NCBI GenBank assembly: GCA_041730685.1
Contig: JBGSBI010000006.1
Location: 1 to 64,000, forward strand
DNA: 64,000 nucleotides
Reading direction: 5' to 3'
Origin: Verrucolacustris sp041730685
GTDB lineage: Bacteria; Verrucomicrobiota; Verrucomicrobiia; Methylacidiphilales; Verrucolacustridaceae
Part shown: one piece after another, positions 16,059-25,199 of the stretch
How the letters are laid out: each line of letters opens with the position of its first letter
Position numbering within the stretch: position 1 is the stretch's first letter
Program-made: the position numbers and the translations under genes
The notes under the pieces: generated by a model
Seen by the model: the letters and a program-made list of their open reading frames with translations, nothing else
Database searches by the model: none
Told to the model about the DNA's origin: nothing

Positions 16059-18643
16059 ATTCCATCCCTGCGCCTCTTTTTCCCTCTTGGACGGCGAAGC
16101 CAGAGGAAGAGTCGAGGAGTAGGATTGTGGGTCTGAGTGGTCCGCGGGTCTGCGTGCGGGGAAAGTTCCTTTTTGCGGGCGAAAATAAGTTCTTCATTCA
16201 AGGGGTTACCTATGGTCCGTTTCGGGAAGGGGACGACCATCTGGGGACGCCGGAGAAAGTTTCGAGGGATTTTCGATTAGTGGCAGCGGCTGGCTTTAAC
16301 ACCTTGCGAGTATATCACCCGCCGCCGAAGTGGTTTTTGGATCTGGTGGCTGAACATGGACTACGGGTGATGGTGACAGTACCTTGGCAAAGGCGGGTTC
16401 TTTTCTTGGATGACGGGGCGGTGCGTAAGGAAATTCGTGCTTCGGTGCGGCGCGCGGCCAAAGGGGCTTCGGGTCATCCTGCGATTCTGGGTTACTACGT
16501 GGACAATGAGATCCCGCCTGATCTGGTGCGCTGGTATGGGCCTCAGCGGGTGGAGGGATTTCTGGATTCGTTGGCGCGGATTGTCAAAGACGAGGACTCG
16601 GAGGCGCTGGCGGCTTATGCCAATTTTCCTCCGACCGAGTATCTTCTGCCCAAGGAAACTGATTTTCTTTCCTACAATGTTTACCTACATCGAGGTTCCG
16701 ATCTGCGGGCTTATCTCTCCCGACTACAAAACTTAGCGGAAGATCGGCCGCTGGTCTTGGGTGAGTTTGGCATGGATACGATTCGGCATAGTGAGGAGGA
16801 GCAAGCGGCTCTGCTGGGCTTGCATTGGGATGAGGTGTTTCGAGGTGGATTGGCGGGCACGATTCTCTTTTCCTGGACTGACGAGTGGTTTACCGACGGG
16901 ATCGATGTGGAGGACTGGGCCTTTGGTTTGGTGCGGCGGGATCGGCAACCGAAATTGGCTTATCGCGCCTTGGCCCCATTGACGATGGGTTCGCAGGATC
17001 GCTTGGTAGAAAAATTCCCCCTTAGCCGTGTGCCGAAGGTTTCTGTGGTGGTCTGCAGTTATAACGGGGCGGGGACGCTCCGAGGTTGCTTGGATTCGTT
17101 GCAGAAACTGAACTACCCGGACTATGAAGTAATTCTGGTGGATGATGGTTCGAAGGATTCCACTCAGTCGATTGTGGCGGAATTTCCACTGGTGAAGAAC
17201 ATCGTGCAACCGAATCGGGGTTTGTCGGTGGCGCGGAATGTAGGGTGGCAGGCGGCCAGCGGGGAGATTGTGGCTTATACTGACTCTGACTGCATGCCCG
17301 ATGCGGATTGGCTCTATTTTCTCGTGGCTAGTCTTCTGAATCATTCTTATGCGGCGGTGGGCGGACCCAATCTCCATCCACCGGCGCAAGGTCCAGTGGG
17401 GGCGGCGGTGGCCGCGTGTCCCGGAGCGCCGACCCATGTTTTGCTCAGTGACACCGAGGCGGAGCATATTCCTGGCTGTAACATGGGGTACTGGCGGACG
17501 GTTTTGGCTGAGATTGGCGGGTTTGATCCAGAGTTCCGTACGGCGGGGGATGATGTGGACGTATGTTGGCGTTTGATGCAGGCAGGGCATCGGATTGGTT
17601 TCAGTCCGAGTGCTCTGGTTTGGCACCATCGACGTTTCACGATGCAGGCTTATTTTCGGCAGCAGAAGGGTTATGGAGAAGCGGAGGCGATGCTGCGATT
17701 TAAGCACATGCAGTATTTCGATCCTCAGGGTTCGGCGCGGTGGAAGGGGGTAATTTATGGGTTGCCACGATTCGAGAGGATCTTTCACCGACCGATCATT
17801 TATCACGGAGTTTTTGGGATGGGTTTCTTTCAGTGTCTCTATCCGAAGCCAGCTTCCCCGTGGACGCAGTTGGTCAGTGGGTTGGAGTGGAATGCGCTGA
17901 CCCTATTTGTTTTTCTGGTATCGATTCAGATTGAGCCGCTGCGAATCCTGCCTCTATTGATGTTGGCGGCGACGTTGTTGCCCGCAATTTCTTTTATGGT
18001 GGTGGCCCGAGTGGAGCCGCGGCACGACACGATTCGGGCTCGTTTAACGGTTTTCTATCTCGCACTGATTCAGCCGTTAGTTCGGGATTGGGCCCGCTAC
18101 TTTACTTGGTTGAGGGGGAAACGGACGCCCGATTCGGTGGTGCAGACTCCAGAAAAAGGAGTGGGCCCGCGGATGCCTCTTTGGCGTTCTCGTGAGCTGG
18201 CTTTTTGGAGTGACCAAGGAAAAGAGCGAATTACTTTACTGGAAGAGGTGGAGAAAATTCTGGAGGAAGAGGGTTGGCGCTATGCGCAGGACACGGGATG
18301 GAATCCTTGGGATATCCAGATCTTTGCCAATCGCTGGTGGCATATTCGTTTGCGAACGCTGACGGAGATTTATCCGCACGGTCGCCGTCTCACCCGAGTG
18401 CATCAGGGAATTGTACCGAGTACTTTTAGCGGACTCTTTGCCCTGACCGCGATTACGGCGGATGTTTTGGTCGGTCTTTCGTACCGGGCGGCCTTGCCTG
18501 CTTTTCTGGGGATATTGGCTTTAGCAGGGATGGGTTGGTTGTGGACGGGCTGGCAGCTCCGTCGCAGGGTGGGGGATCTGGTGCGGGCGGCGGCTCGGCG
18601 GGCTCAGCTCTTGCCCCTGACAGAAAAAAATCCCGCAGCATGA
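16055..18643 (+). CDS. Glycoside hydrolase-glycosyltransferase family 2 fusion, membrane-bound
   Basis: An 862-residue two-enzyme protein. Residues 30-310 look like a clan GH-A TIM barrel. An Asn-Glu pair at 151-152 (YYVDNEIPP) fits the acid/base, and E237 in LVLGEFGMD fits the nucleophile. Residues 328-580 are a GT2 domain with SVVVCSYNG (330-337), DDGS (363-366), DSD (410-412), GDDVDVCWR and a QQKGYGEAE stretch where QxxRW-type motifs lie. Hydrophobic segments follow near 610-655 and 785-830. It probably makes or trims a glycan or glycolipid at the inner membrane. The GTG start overlaps proA and the end overlaps an ABC exporter gene. Confidence 0.85.
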   Translation: MNSIPAPLFPSWTAKPEEESRSRIVGLSGPRVCVRGKFLFAGENKFFIQGVTYGPFREGDDHLGTPEKVSRDFRLVAAAGFNTLRVYHPPPKWFLDLVAEHGLRVMVTVPWQRRVLFLDDGAVRKEIRASVRRAAKGASGHPAILGYYVDNEIPPDLVRWYGPQRVEGFLDSLARIVKDEDSEALAAYANFPPTEYLLPKETDFLSYNVYLHRGSDLRAYLSRLQNLAEDRPLVLGEFGMDTIRHSEEEQAALLGLHWDEVFRGGLAGTILFSWTDEWFTDGIDVEDWAFGLVRRDRQPKLAYRALAPLTMGSQDRLVEKFPLSRVPKVSVVVCSYNGAGTLRGCLDSLQKLNYPDYEVILVDDGSKDSTQSIVAEFPLVKNIVQPNRGLSVARNVGWQAASGEIVAYTDSDCMPDADWLYFLVASLLNHSYAAVGGPNLHPPAQGPVGAAVAACPGAPTHVLLSDTEAEHIPGCNMGYWRTVLAEIGGFDPEFRTAGDDVDVCWRLMQAGHRIGFSPSALVWHHRRFTMQAYFRQQKGYGEAEAMLRFKHMQYFDPQGSARWKGVIYGLPRFERIFHRPIIYHGVFGMGFFQCLYPKPASPWTQLVSGLEWNALTLFVFLVSIQIEPLRILPLLMLAATLLPAISFMVVARVEPRHDTIRARLTVFYLALIQPLVRDWARYFTWLRGKRTPDSVVQTPEKGVGPRMPLWRSRELAFWSDQGKERITLLEEVEKILEEEGWRYAQDTGWNPWDIQIFANRWWHIRLRTLTEIYPHGRRLTRVHQGIVPSTFSGLFALTAITADVLVGLSYRAALPAFLGILALAGMGWLWTGWQLRRRVGDLVRAAARRAQLLPLTEKNPAA

Positions 18644-20403
18644 AAATGATGCGTCGCATCTTGGGTTATTATCGACCGTTCTTGGGACGTATTCTTGTCG
18701 CGTTGGTTCTGCTGGTCGGCGCGACCGGGCTGAATCTTCTTAAGCCGTGGCCACTGAAATTTGTCGTGGATGAAGTGCTTCGTTCGCCAGGTGGCGGAAT
18801 CGTGGTGCCTTTTCTTTCGGGGGTTTGGTCTTTTTCGTCTTCTTTGGCTTTGGCCTGCTCGGCTTTGGTGGCGATTCATTTGCTCTGGGGTGCGGTGAAC
18901 TTAGCTCAGACCTACGCCTTGATTGGAGTTGGACTGCAGGCCTTGTTACGAGTGAGGACGGAACTGTATGCATACTTGCAATCGCTTCCTCTGCGTTTCC
19001 ATGACGTCCGCCGTAGTTCCGACTCAAGTTTTCGTGTGGCCTACGATGCTCAGGCGATTCAAACCTACTTCAATCGTGGCTTTGCGACGATTCTTGGGTC
19101 GGTTCTCACTTTGGTAGGAACATTTGTGGTGATGTTACAAATGAGCCCGCGACTTGCTCTGCTCTCTTTAGGGGTTGTGCCGTTCCTGTTGTTGGCGATC
19201 TCGCGGTATGCGGGGCGGATTCGGCGAGAGACGACGACGTTGCAAGCGCAGGAAAGTGACGTTCTCGCTCGGGCGAGTGAGGGTCTTTCGAGCATCCGTG
19301 TAGTGCATGCATTTGGTCGGGAATCGCACGAGGTGGATCTTTTTCGGCGAGAGTGTCGGCAGGCTCTGGAAGCGAACTTGCGACTCTCGATGACGAATGT
19401 GGCGAGCACTTTGGTGGTAGGGACTTTGTTGGCTTTGGGGACGGCGTTCTTGCTTTGGGCGGGGGCTGGAGAGGTGGCGGCGGGCAAGTTGTCCTTAGGT
19501 GATCTTCTCGTCTTTCTGGCCTATTTGGCGATGTTGTACTCTCCTTTAGAGCAGTTGAGTTATACTGCGTGGTCGATGGAAGGTGCGGCGGCGGCGGCTC
19601 AGCGGGTTTTCGAAGTTTTGGACACACCCGATGAAGTACCTGATCCGGCGAAGCCAGTGCGCTTGAGCGCGGCTTCCGGGAATATCGAGTTTCGCAAGGT
19701 GGGATTTCGTTATCCGCGGGGCGATGAAGTGCTGCACGATCTTAGTTTCACGATTCAACCTGGGGAGTCGGTGGCGGTGGTAGGAGGAACGGGAGCGGGG
19801 AAAACTACCCTGCTTTCTCTTTTACCTCGTTTTTATGACCCGACCGCTGGAACGATTCATTTTCATGGGGTTGATCTACGGACGGTGGCCAAGAAAGAGC
19901 TACGGGCCCGTCAGGCGCTGGTGTTGCAAGAAACCGTTTTACTGAACGGAACGGTGCGTGAAAACATTGCCTATGGGCGTCCGACCGCTTCCTTTCGTGA
20001 GTTGGAAAAAGCGGCGAAGGAGGCGCAGGCGGACGAGTTTATTCGCGCACTGCCTCAAGGGTACCAAACGCAGGTAGGGGAGCGTGGGGTGATGTTGAGT
20101 GGGGGACAGAGGCAGAGAATTGGAATTGCTCGGGCGTTTTTGCGGGATGCGCCGATTCTTTTGCTGGACGAACCAACGAGTGCCTTGGATCCAACGACAG
20201 AGAAAGAGCTACTGGATGTCTTGGCTCATTTGATGACTCGGCCGACTACTTTGCTCGTGACCCATCGCCTGCATGCGGCGCATCGGGCGGATCGAATTCT
20301 GGTCTTAGAAAAAGGGCATTTGGTTGAAGAGGGCAAAGGGGAGGATTTACTCAGCCGAAAAGGTGCTTATTGGAAGCTGTGGCAGGCGATGGGTTCTGGA
20401 TAA
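18640..20403 (+). CDS. MsbA-type ABC exporter (fused permease and ATPase)
   Basis: A 587-residue half-transporter. About six membrane segments fill residues 15-310. An ABC ATPase follows, with Walker A GGTGAGKTT near 381-389, signature LSGGQRQRIGIARAF near 486 and Walker B LLLDEPTSALDP. It is of the lipid/glycolipid or polysaccharide exporter class, and the substrate is unknown. The ATG at 18640 overlaps the stop of the GH-GT2 fusion, so the product of that enzyme is the obvious candidate cargo. A longer in-frame start at 18535 lies inside the fusion gene and is rejected. Confidence 0.9.
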   Translation: MKMMRRILGYYRPFLGRILVALVLLVGATGLNLLKPWPLKFVVDEVLRSPGGGIVVPFLSGVWSFSSSLALACSALVAIHLLWGAVNLAQTYALIGVGLQALLRVRTELYAYLQSLPLRFHDVRRSSDSSFRVAYDAQAIQTYFNRGFATILGSVLTLVGTFVVMLQMSPRLALLSLGVVPFLLLAISRYAGRIRRETTTLQAQESDVLARASEGLSSIRVVHAFGRESHEVDLFRRECRQALEANLRLSMTNVASTLVVGTLLALGTAFLLWAGAGEVAAGKLSLGDLLVFLAYLAMLYSPLEQLSYTAWSMEGAAAAAQRVFEVLDTPDEVPDPAKPVRLSAASGNIEFRKVGFRYPRGDEVLHDLSFTIQPGESVAVVGGTGAGKTTLLSLLPRFYDPTAGTIHFHGVDLRTVAKKELRARQALVLQETVLLNGTVRENIAYGRPTASFRELEKAAKEAQADEFIRALPQGYQTQVGERGVMLSGGQRQRIGIARAFLRDAPILLLDEPTSALDPTTEKELLDVLAHLMTRPTTLLVTHRLHAAHRADRILVLEKGHLVEEGKGEDLLSRKGAYWKLWQAMGSG

Positions 20404-20407
20404 GAGG

Positions 20408-20995
20408 TTAGTGGGATGGGGCAGGTTTGATGATGCGATTAAAGACCTCGGCGGCGTTGCTTTCGGAAAGGATAATCTCGTTTGTGCGACCAGGGAGGAG
20501 GTCGACCTCGAGCAACCAGTAGGCCACGGCGTAGCGGCTTTTGTACTGGCCGTAGAGGGTCTGTTTGCCTGAGGAGGCGTTAGAAAAAGTGAAGGTGCCG
20601 TTAGTCGTGGTGCGAACTCTGGTGGTGGCGGCATTGGCGGCGGCTTGGCTCATAGATTTAAGGTCTAAATTTTTGTAGCCATCGGCAAAATCGATACGAA
20701 TTCCCACGGGTTGTTCCTCTCCTGATGGAGTTCGTTGAATGGCGAGACCCTCGGTCCGCCAAGTTTCCATGCGCAGGCGGCGAACCTCGGGGATGAGGGC
20801 AAGGGGGGCGAGGATAAGATCCATCCCGCCGAGGTTTTGGGTGGTGGAGCTATTTTTGAGCTGAATGGTGGCTTTTCCGGTCAGAAGGGTGGGGGAAGGT
20901 TCTGCCCCAAGAGTTAAGAGGGGGAGGCAAAGTAGGGCGGTGGCTAGCTTGCCAAAAGAGGCGAGTCGTTGAAACTTAGGCTTATGAGCGCTCAT
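20408..20995 (-). CDS. Exported protein of unknown function
   Basis: A 195-residue protein with a signal peptide (about 1-30, ending LPLLTLGA). The mature part is beta-rich, and I do not recognise the family. The segment around 120-150 (TTTNGTFTFSNASSGKQTLYGQY) recalls a carboxypeptidase-regulatory-like or transthyretin-like fold, which is a weak impression. It converges on the ABC exporter with a four-base gap and diverges from the M29 peptidase. Confidence 0.6.
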   Translation of the reverse strand: MSAHKPKFQRLASFGKLATALLCLPLLTLGAEPSPTLLTGKATIQLKNSSTTQNLGGMDLILAPLALIPEVRRLRMETWRTEGLAIQRTPSGEEQPVGIRIDFADGYKNLDLKSMSQAAANAATTRVRTTTNGTFTFSNASSGKQTLYGQYKSRYAVAYWLLEVDLLPGRTNEIILSESNAAEVFNRIIKPAPSH

Positions 20996-21039
20996 CGAGT
21001 TCTAAGGTACGCAAATGTATTCGGTGGGGGAAGACTCCG

Positions 21040-22167
21040 ATGAAAGAGTCCCGCTATGCTCGGTTAGCGGATGTGCTGACGGGTTATTCGACTGCTCTAC
21101 GCAAGGGAGACCGAGTATGGATTGATGCGGCGGAGATCCCTGACGAATTTATTTCGGAGCTGATCCGTGCGGTGCGGGCTAGAGGGGCGGAGCCCTTTGT
21201 TCACCTGCACCATGGGATGATTTCGCGTGAGATGGCTTGCGGAGCAACGAAAGCGGGCCTGCAATTTACGCGCAAGCATGATCTAGCGAAAATGAAGGGG
21301 ATGCAGGCGTACATCGCTCTGCGAGGTTCGCAGAACAGTTTTGAGGGAAGCGATATTCCGTTAGAGCGACAAAAGTTGGCGGGGAAGATCTTAAGGTCGA
21401 TCTCGGATCGGCGGGTGAATCATACCCGTTGGGTGGTTCTGCGCTGGCCGACCCCTGCGATGGCTCAAGGGGCGGGGATGAGCACAGAAGCGTTTACGGA
21501 TCTTTTCTTTCGGGTTTGCAATTTGGATTACGGAAAGATGGCGAAGGTAGTGAAGCCGCTGGTGGCTCTGATGAAGCGAACGGACAAGGTGCAGATTACG
21601 GGACCTGGGACCGACCTACGGTTTTCGATTCGAGGAATTGGGGCGATTCCCTGCGTGGGAGATCGGAACCTGCCCGATGGAGAGGTGTTTACAGCTCCAC
21701 TGAAGAATAGCGTGGAGGGGCAAGTGACCTTCTCTGCTCCTGCGATCTACCAGGGAATCCCTTTTGAAAACGTTCGGCTACGTTTTTTGCGCGGGCAGAT
21801 CGTGGAAGCCACCGCAGGGGATAAAACTCGCCAACTGGAGAGGATCCTTTCCAGTGATGCAGGAGCGCGGTACATCGGGGAATTTTCACTAGGATTGAAT
21901 CCTTATCTCCGCCATCCGATCCGAGATATTCTTTTTGACGAGAAGATTACTGGCTCGTTCCATTTTACTCCTGGGCAAGCCTATGAAGTTGCGGATAACG
22001 GAAACCGATCGCAGATCCATTGGGATATGGTGAACCTGCAGGATCGGGCCCATGGGGGTGGTAAAATACTTTTTGATGGAAAACTGATTCGGCAGGACGG
22101 GTTATTCGTGCGGAAAGATCTCTTGGGGTTAAATCCCGATCGACTCGGAAAGGTGCTGGCCTTGTGA
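21040..22167 (+). CDS. M29 family aminopeptidase
   Basis: A 375-residue metallo-aminopeptidase of the thermophilic AmpS/AmpT family, which removes N-terminal residues with two metal ions. Family segments are GTDLRFSI, the DGEVFTAPLKNSVEGQVTF region, and the C-terminal IGEFSLGLNP and GSFHFTPGQAYE where metal ligands sit. Its stop overlaps the GTG start of gspE (GTGA), so it is co-translated with the secretion operon. Whether it has a role there is unknown. Confidence 0.88.
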   Translation: MKESRYARLADVLTGYSTALRKGDRVWIDAAEIPDEFISELIRAVRARGAEPFVHLHHGMISREMACGATKAGLQFTRKHDLAKMKGMQAYIALRGSQNSFEGSDIPLERQKLAGKILRSISDRRVNHTRWVVLRWPTPAMAQGAGMSTEAFTDLFFRVCNLDYGKMAKVVKPLVALMKRTDKVQITGPGTDLRFSIRGIGAIPCVGDRNLPDGEVFTAPLKNSVEGQVTFSAPAIYQGIPFENVRLRFLRGQIVEATAGDKTRQLERILSSDAGARYIGEFSLGLNPYLRHPIRDILFDEKITGSFHFTPGQAYEVADNGNRSQIHWDMVNLQDRAHGGGKILFDGKLIRQDGLFVRKDLLGLNPDRLGKVLAL

Positions 22168-23873
22168 GCTTAACTACCGCCCTACTGGATTTAGCTAAAC
22201 AAGCGGGGGCTAAGGATATGCCGACCTGTACCAAGGCCATGGCGGAGGCGGCGGGGGAACAGCGCTCGATGGTCAATGCGCTTTTGGAAACGGGTCAGGT
22301 GGACGAGAAAGTCTTTGCGCAGAAGCTGGGTGATTCCCTTGGTCTTCCGGTGTGGCAGGGAGAAATTCCCCCGATTCCTGCCCCCTTGCGGGATAAGTTC
22401 CCGGCGAAGATTGCGCTGCGGCATCGTTTGCTTCCAGTCACTCCTGCGGAGGGGGATCCACTTCCCGTTCTCTGTTTTGATCCCTTCGACCATTTGGCAC
22501 GGCAGGCTTTGGCTGGGTTTTGGACGGGGGAATGTAAATGGATGTTGGCGCCTCGGCGGGCGGTTCTGGATGGATTGCGGGGAGGGTATGGGGTGGGTGC
22601 GGAGACCTTTGATGAGATTCTTGAAGGAGGCGGGGAGTTTGCCTCGGCCAATGATCTCGAACAGGAAACGACCGTACTGGATGAGAATGATTCGGAGGCG
22701 TCGGTAATTAAATTTGTGAATCAAGTTATCCGTGAGGCTTTGCAGGAGCGAGCGACGGATATTCATATCGAGCCTTTGGAGGATGATTTGCAGATTCGTT
22801 ACCGAATTGACGGGGTGTTGCGAAATATTCCGGTTCCGCCACGAATCAAGTTGTTTCAGGCTTCACTCATTTCTCGAATTAAGATCATGGCTCACTTGGA
22901 TATTGCGGAGCGGCGACTACCGCAAGACGGTCGGATCAATCTGGAGTTTGAGGGGCGACCGATCGATGTGCGTATCGCGACGATTCCCTCGGTGACGGGA
23001 GAGTCGATCAGCCTTCGTCTATTGGGCCAGCAGAGATTTGATTTTGAGCAGATGGGGTTGGGGGCGGCTCATTCAGAAATGGTGCGGGGTTTGCTGGCTT
23101 TACCCAATGGGATTGTTCTGATTACCGGTCCCACGGGATCGGGAAAATCGACAACCCTCTACACCTTTTTGGCATCGCTGAATACGAAGGATCGGAGGAT
23201 CGTGACGATTGAGGATCCCGTTGAAAACAAGATTCCTGGGGTAGTGCAGATTGCAGTGAAGCCAGAGATCAATCTCACCTTTGCGGCGGGGCTTCGCAGT
23301 ATTTTGCGGGGAGATCCGAACGTGGTGATGGTTGGCGAGATGCGGGATGTGGAGACAACCGAGATCGCCATTCGAGCGGCCTTGACTGGACATCTGGTTT
23401 TCTCAACCTTGCACACCAATGATGCGATCGGGGGGATTACTCGCTTGGTGGATATGGGGATTGAGCCGTTCTTAGTGGGGTCTTCGGTGCGGGCTTTCGT
23501 GGCGCAACGATTGGTCCGAGTGCTGTGTCCTTGGTGTTGTGAGCCGGGTCAGTATTCGGAGGCCTATTTGAGGGATATTAAGATTCCTTTGGAGAAAGCG
23601 GCGACGGCGTATCGGGCGGTGGGTTGTGATCGGTGTCGCCAGACGGGGTATCAAGGTAGGCGCGCGATCTTTGAAATCTGTTTGGTTACGCCTCAACTTC
23701 AAGAAATGATTACGGCAAAGGCGACGAATGCGGCGCTGAAGGAAATGGCCAAGTCGCAAGGGATGCGAAATCTGCGGGATGACGGTTGGGATAAGGTGGC
23801 GGAGGGGACAACGACGATTGAGGAGGTGGTGCGGGTGACGGTGGTGGAATCGAATCGGAATCCTGGAGCGTGA
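22164..23873 (+). CDS. gspE: Type II secretion / pilus assembly ATPase GspE (PilB-like)
   Basis: A 569-residue cytoplasmic motor ATPase that drives pseudopilus growth. An N1E-like domain covers about 1-150. The ATPase core has Walker A GPTGSGKST (about 322-330), the Asp box with GEMRDVETTEIA and the His box STLHTNDA. A zinc-binding tetracysteine is present, with C455, C458, C488 and C491. These features place it in the GspE/PilB extension-ATPase class, not PilT. The GTG start overlaps the M29 gene. Confidence 0.93.
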   Translation: MSLTTALLDLAKQAGAKDMPTCTKAMAEAAGEQRSMVNALLETGQVDEKVFAQKLGDSLGLPVWQGEIPPIPAPLRDKFPAKIALRHRLLPVTPAEGDPLPVLCFDPFDHLARQALAGFWTGECKWMLAPRRAVLDGLRGGYGVGAETFDEILEGGGEFASANDLEQETTVLDENDSEASVIKFVNQVIREALQERATDIHIEPLEDDLQIRYRIDGVLRNIPVPPRIKLFQASLISRIKIMAHLDIAERRLPQDGRINLEFEGRPIDVRIATIPSVTGESISLRLLGQQRFDFEQMGLGAAHSEMVRGLLALPNGIVLITGPTGSGKSTTLYTFLASLNTKDRRIVTIEDPVENKIPGVVQIAVKPEINLTFAAGLRSILRGDPNVVMVGEMRDVETTEIAIRAALTGHLVFSTLHTNDAIGGITRLVDMGIEPFLVGSSVRAFVAQRLVRVLCPWCCEPGQYSEAYLRDIKIPLEKAATAYRAVGCDRCRQTGYQGRRAIFEICLVTPQLQEMITAKATNAALKEMAKSQGMRNLRDDGWDKVAEGTTTIEEVVRVTVVESNRNPGA

Positions 23874-23874
23874 G

Positions 23875-25110
23875 ATGCTTACCTTTACTTATGAAGCGTT
23901 AGGAGCAGGAGGGTCACGGAGTGCGGGGAAGTTGGAGGCGAATACCCGGCAGGAGGCGCTGGCGAGTTTAAGTAAGCTGAAATTGCGTCCTTTACGCCTG
24001 CAGCAAGAGGGGTTGATCGAGACGGGGACGGGGAAAGGGGGAGGGCCGGGCGCGGCGGGGGAGCAGTTAATGACGGAGAGCCAGATTATTTCTTTTACGG
24101 AGGAGTTGGGAGATTTGTTGGATGCGGGTCTGCAGTTGGAGGGGGCCCTGAAGATGATGGAGCAGAGGTCGGAGGCGTCTGCTTTGAAGGCGGTAGCCCA
24201 GAGTTTGCGGAACCAAGTGAGAGAGGGGACCAGTCTTTCGCGTGCGCTGAAGTCGGCCTCGGCGAGTTTCTCGGATCTGTACTGTAACTTAGTGGCGGCG
24301 GGGGAGGTGAGCGGTGCTTTGGGCTCGATCTTGAAAAGGCAGGTACTTTATTTGAAAAAGCTGAGCGATCTGAAGGGACGGGTGATTCAGGCTTTGATCT
24401 ATCCGATGTTTGTCAGCGGGGCGGGGATTTTGCTGATGGTGCTCTTCGTGGTGGTGCTGGTGCCACAGTTGGAGAGTCTCTTTAGCAAATCTCCCGAGAC
24501 GACCCCGCTGGTTACGAAACTATTATTGGGGACGAGTTATTTTCTGGTGCACTATGGCTGGCTACTGGCGGCGAGTCTGGCCTTGGGCGTGCTGGGATTT
24601 TGGCAGTGGATTCAAAAGCCATTGGGTCGGATTTGGTGGGATCAGGCGCGGATGAGTATTCCGGTGGCGGGAGCTGTTTTGGAGGCGGCCTTCTATGCGC
24701 AGTTTAGTCAGACTTTGGCTAATTTGCTGGTCAATGGGGTCACCTTATTGCAGGCGATGCAACTGGTGACTCAGGCTACTCCGAATTCGTTTTACCGGCT
24801 TCGATTAGAGAAGGCGGCGGGGCAGATTTCGGAGGGGTACTCCTTGAGTCGGGCCTTGCGTCAGGTGGGGGGGTTCTCCGACATGTTTTTGGATTTGGTA
24901 GCGGTGGGAGAGCAAACAGGGGACTTGTCGAAGGCGTTGGACAAGGCGGGGGCACGGTTTGAGAAAGAGATGGATCGTAAGATTCAGCGGATCACGGCCT
25001 TGATTCAGCCGGTGATCATCGTAGTGATTGCTCTGGTGGTGGGTGTGGTGGTCTATTCGATTATTACAAGTATCTTTGGAGCGATGTCGGGAATGCGAAA
25101 AGGTCTGTAA
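23875..25110 (+). CDS. gspF: Type II secretion inner-membrane platform protein GspF
   Basis: A 411-residue PilC/GspF-family protein with two repeated helical cytoplasmic domains (ESQIISFTEELGDLLDAGLQ and FYAQFSQTLANLLVNGVTLL). It has three membrane segments, near 178-200, 220-240 and 375-400. It is the membrane platform that couples the GspE motor to pseudopilin insertion. It starts one base after the gspE stop. Confidence 0.93.
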   Translation: MLTFTYEALGAGGSRSAGKLEANTRQEALASLSKLKLRPLRLQQEGLIETGTGKGGGPGAAGEQLMTESQIISFTEELGDLLDAGLQLEGALKMMEQRSEASALKAVAQSLRNQVREGTSLSRALKSASASFSDLYCNLVAAGEVSGALGSILKRQVLYLKKLSDLKGRVIQALIYPMFVSGAGILLMVLFVVVLVPQLESLFSKSPETTPLVTKLLLGTSYFLVHYGWLLAASLALGVLGFWQWIQKPLGRIWWDQARMSIPVAGAVLEAAFYAQFSQTLANLLVNGVTLLQAMQLVTQATPNSFYRLRLEKAAGQISEGYSLSRALRQVGGFSDMFLDLVAVGEQTGDLSKALDKAGARFEKEMDRKIQRITALIQPVIIVVIALVVGVVVYSIITSIFGAMSGMRKGL

Positions 25111-25199
25111 TAACTTATTCTTGCTGGTTCGTGGGTTGTTGACGGGAGGGGTGAGCAAGGTAGTGAGTTGCCCGCGAAGGTGTCCGTCTTCCTGCCAAG

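Noticed and set aside
18535..18639. A longer N-terminus for the ABC exporter
   Set aside because: The extension lies inside the GH-GT2 gene and is Gly/Ser-rich without membrane or family features. ATG 18640 overlaps the upstream stop.
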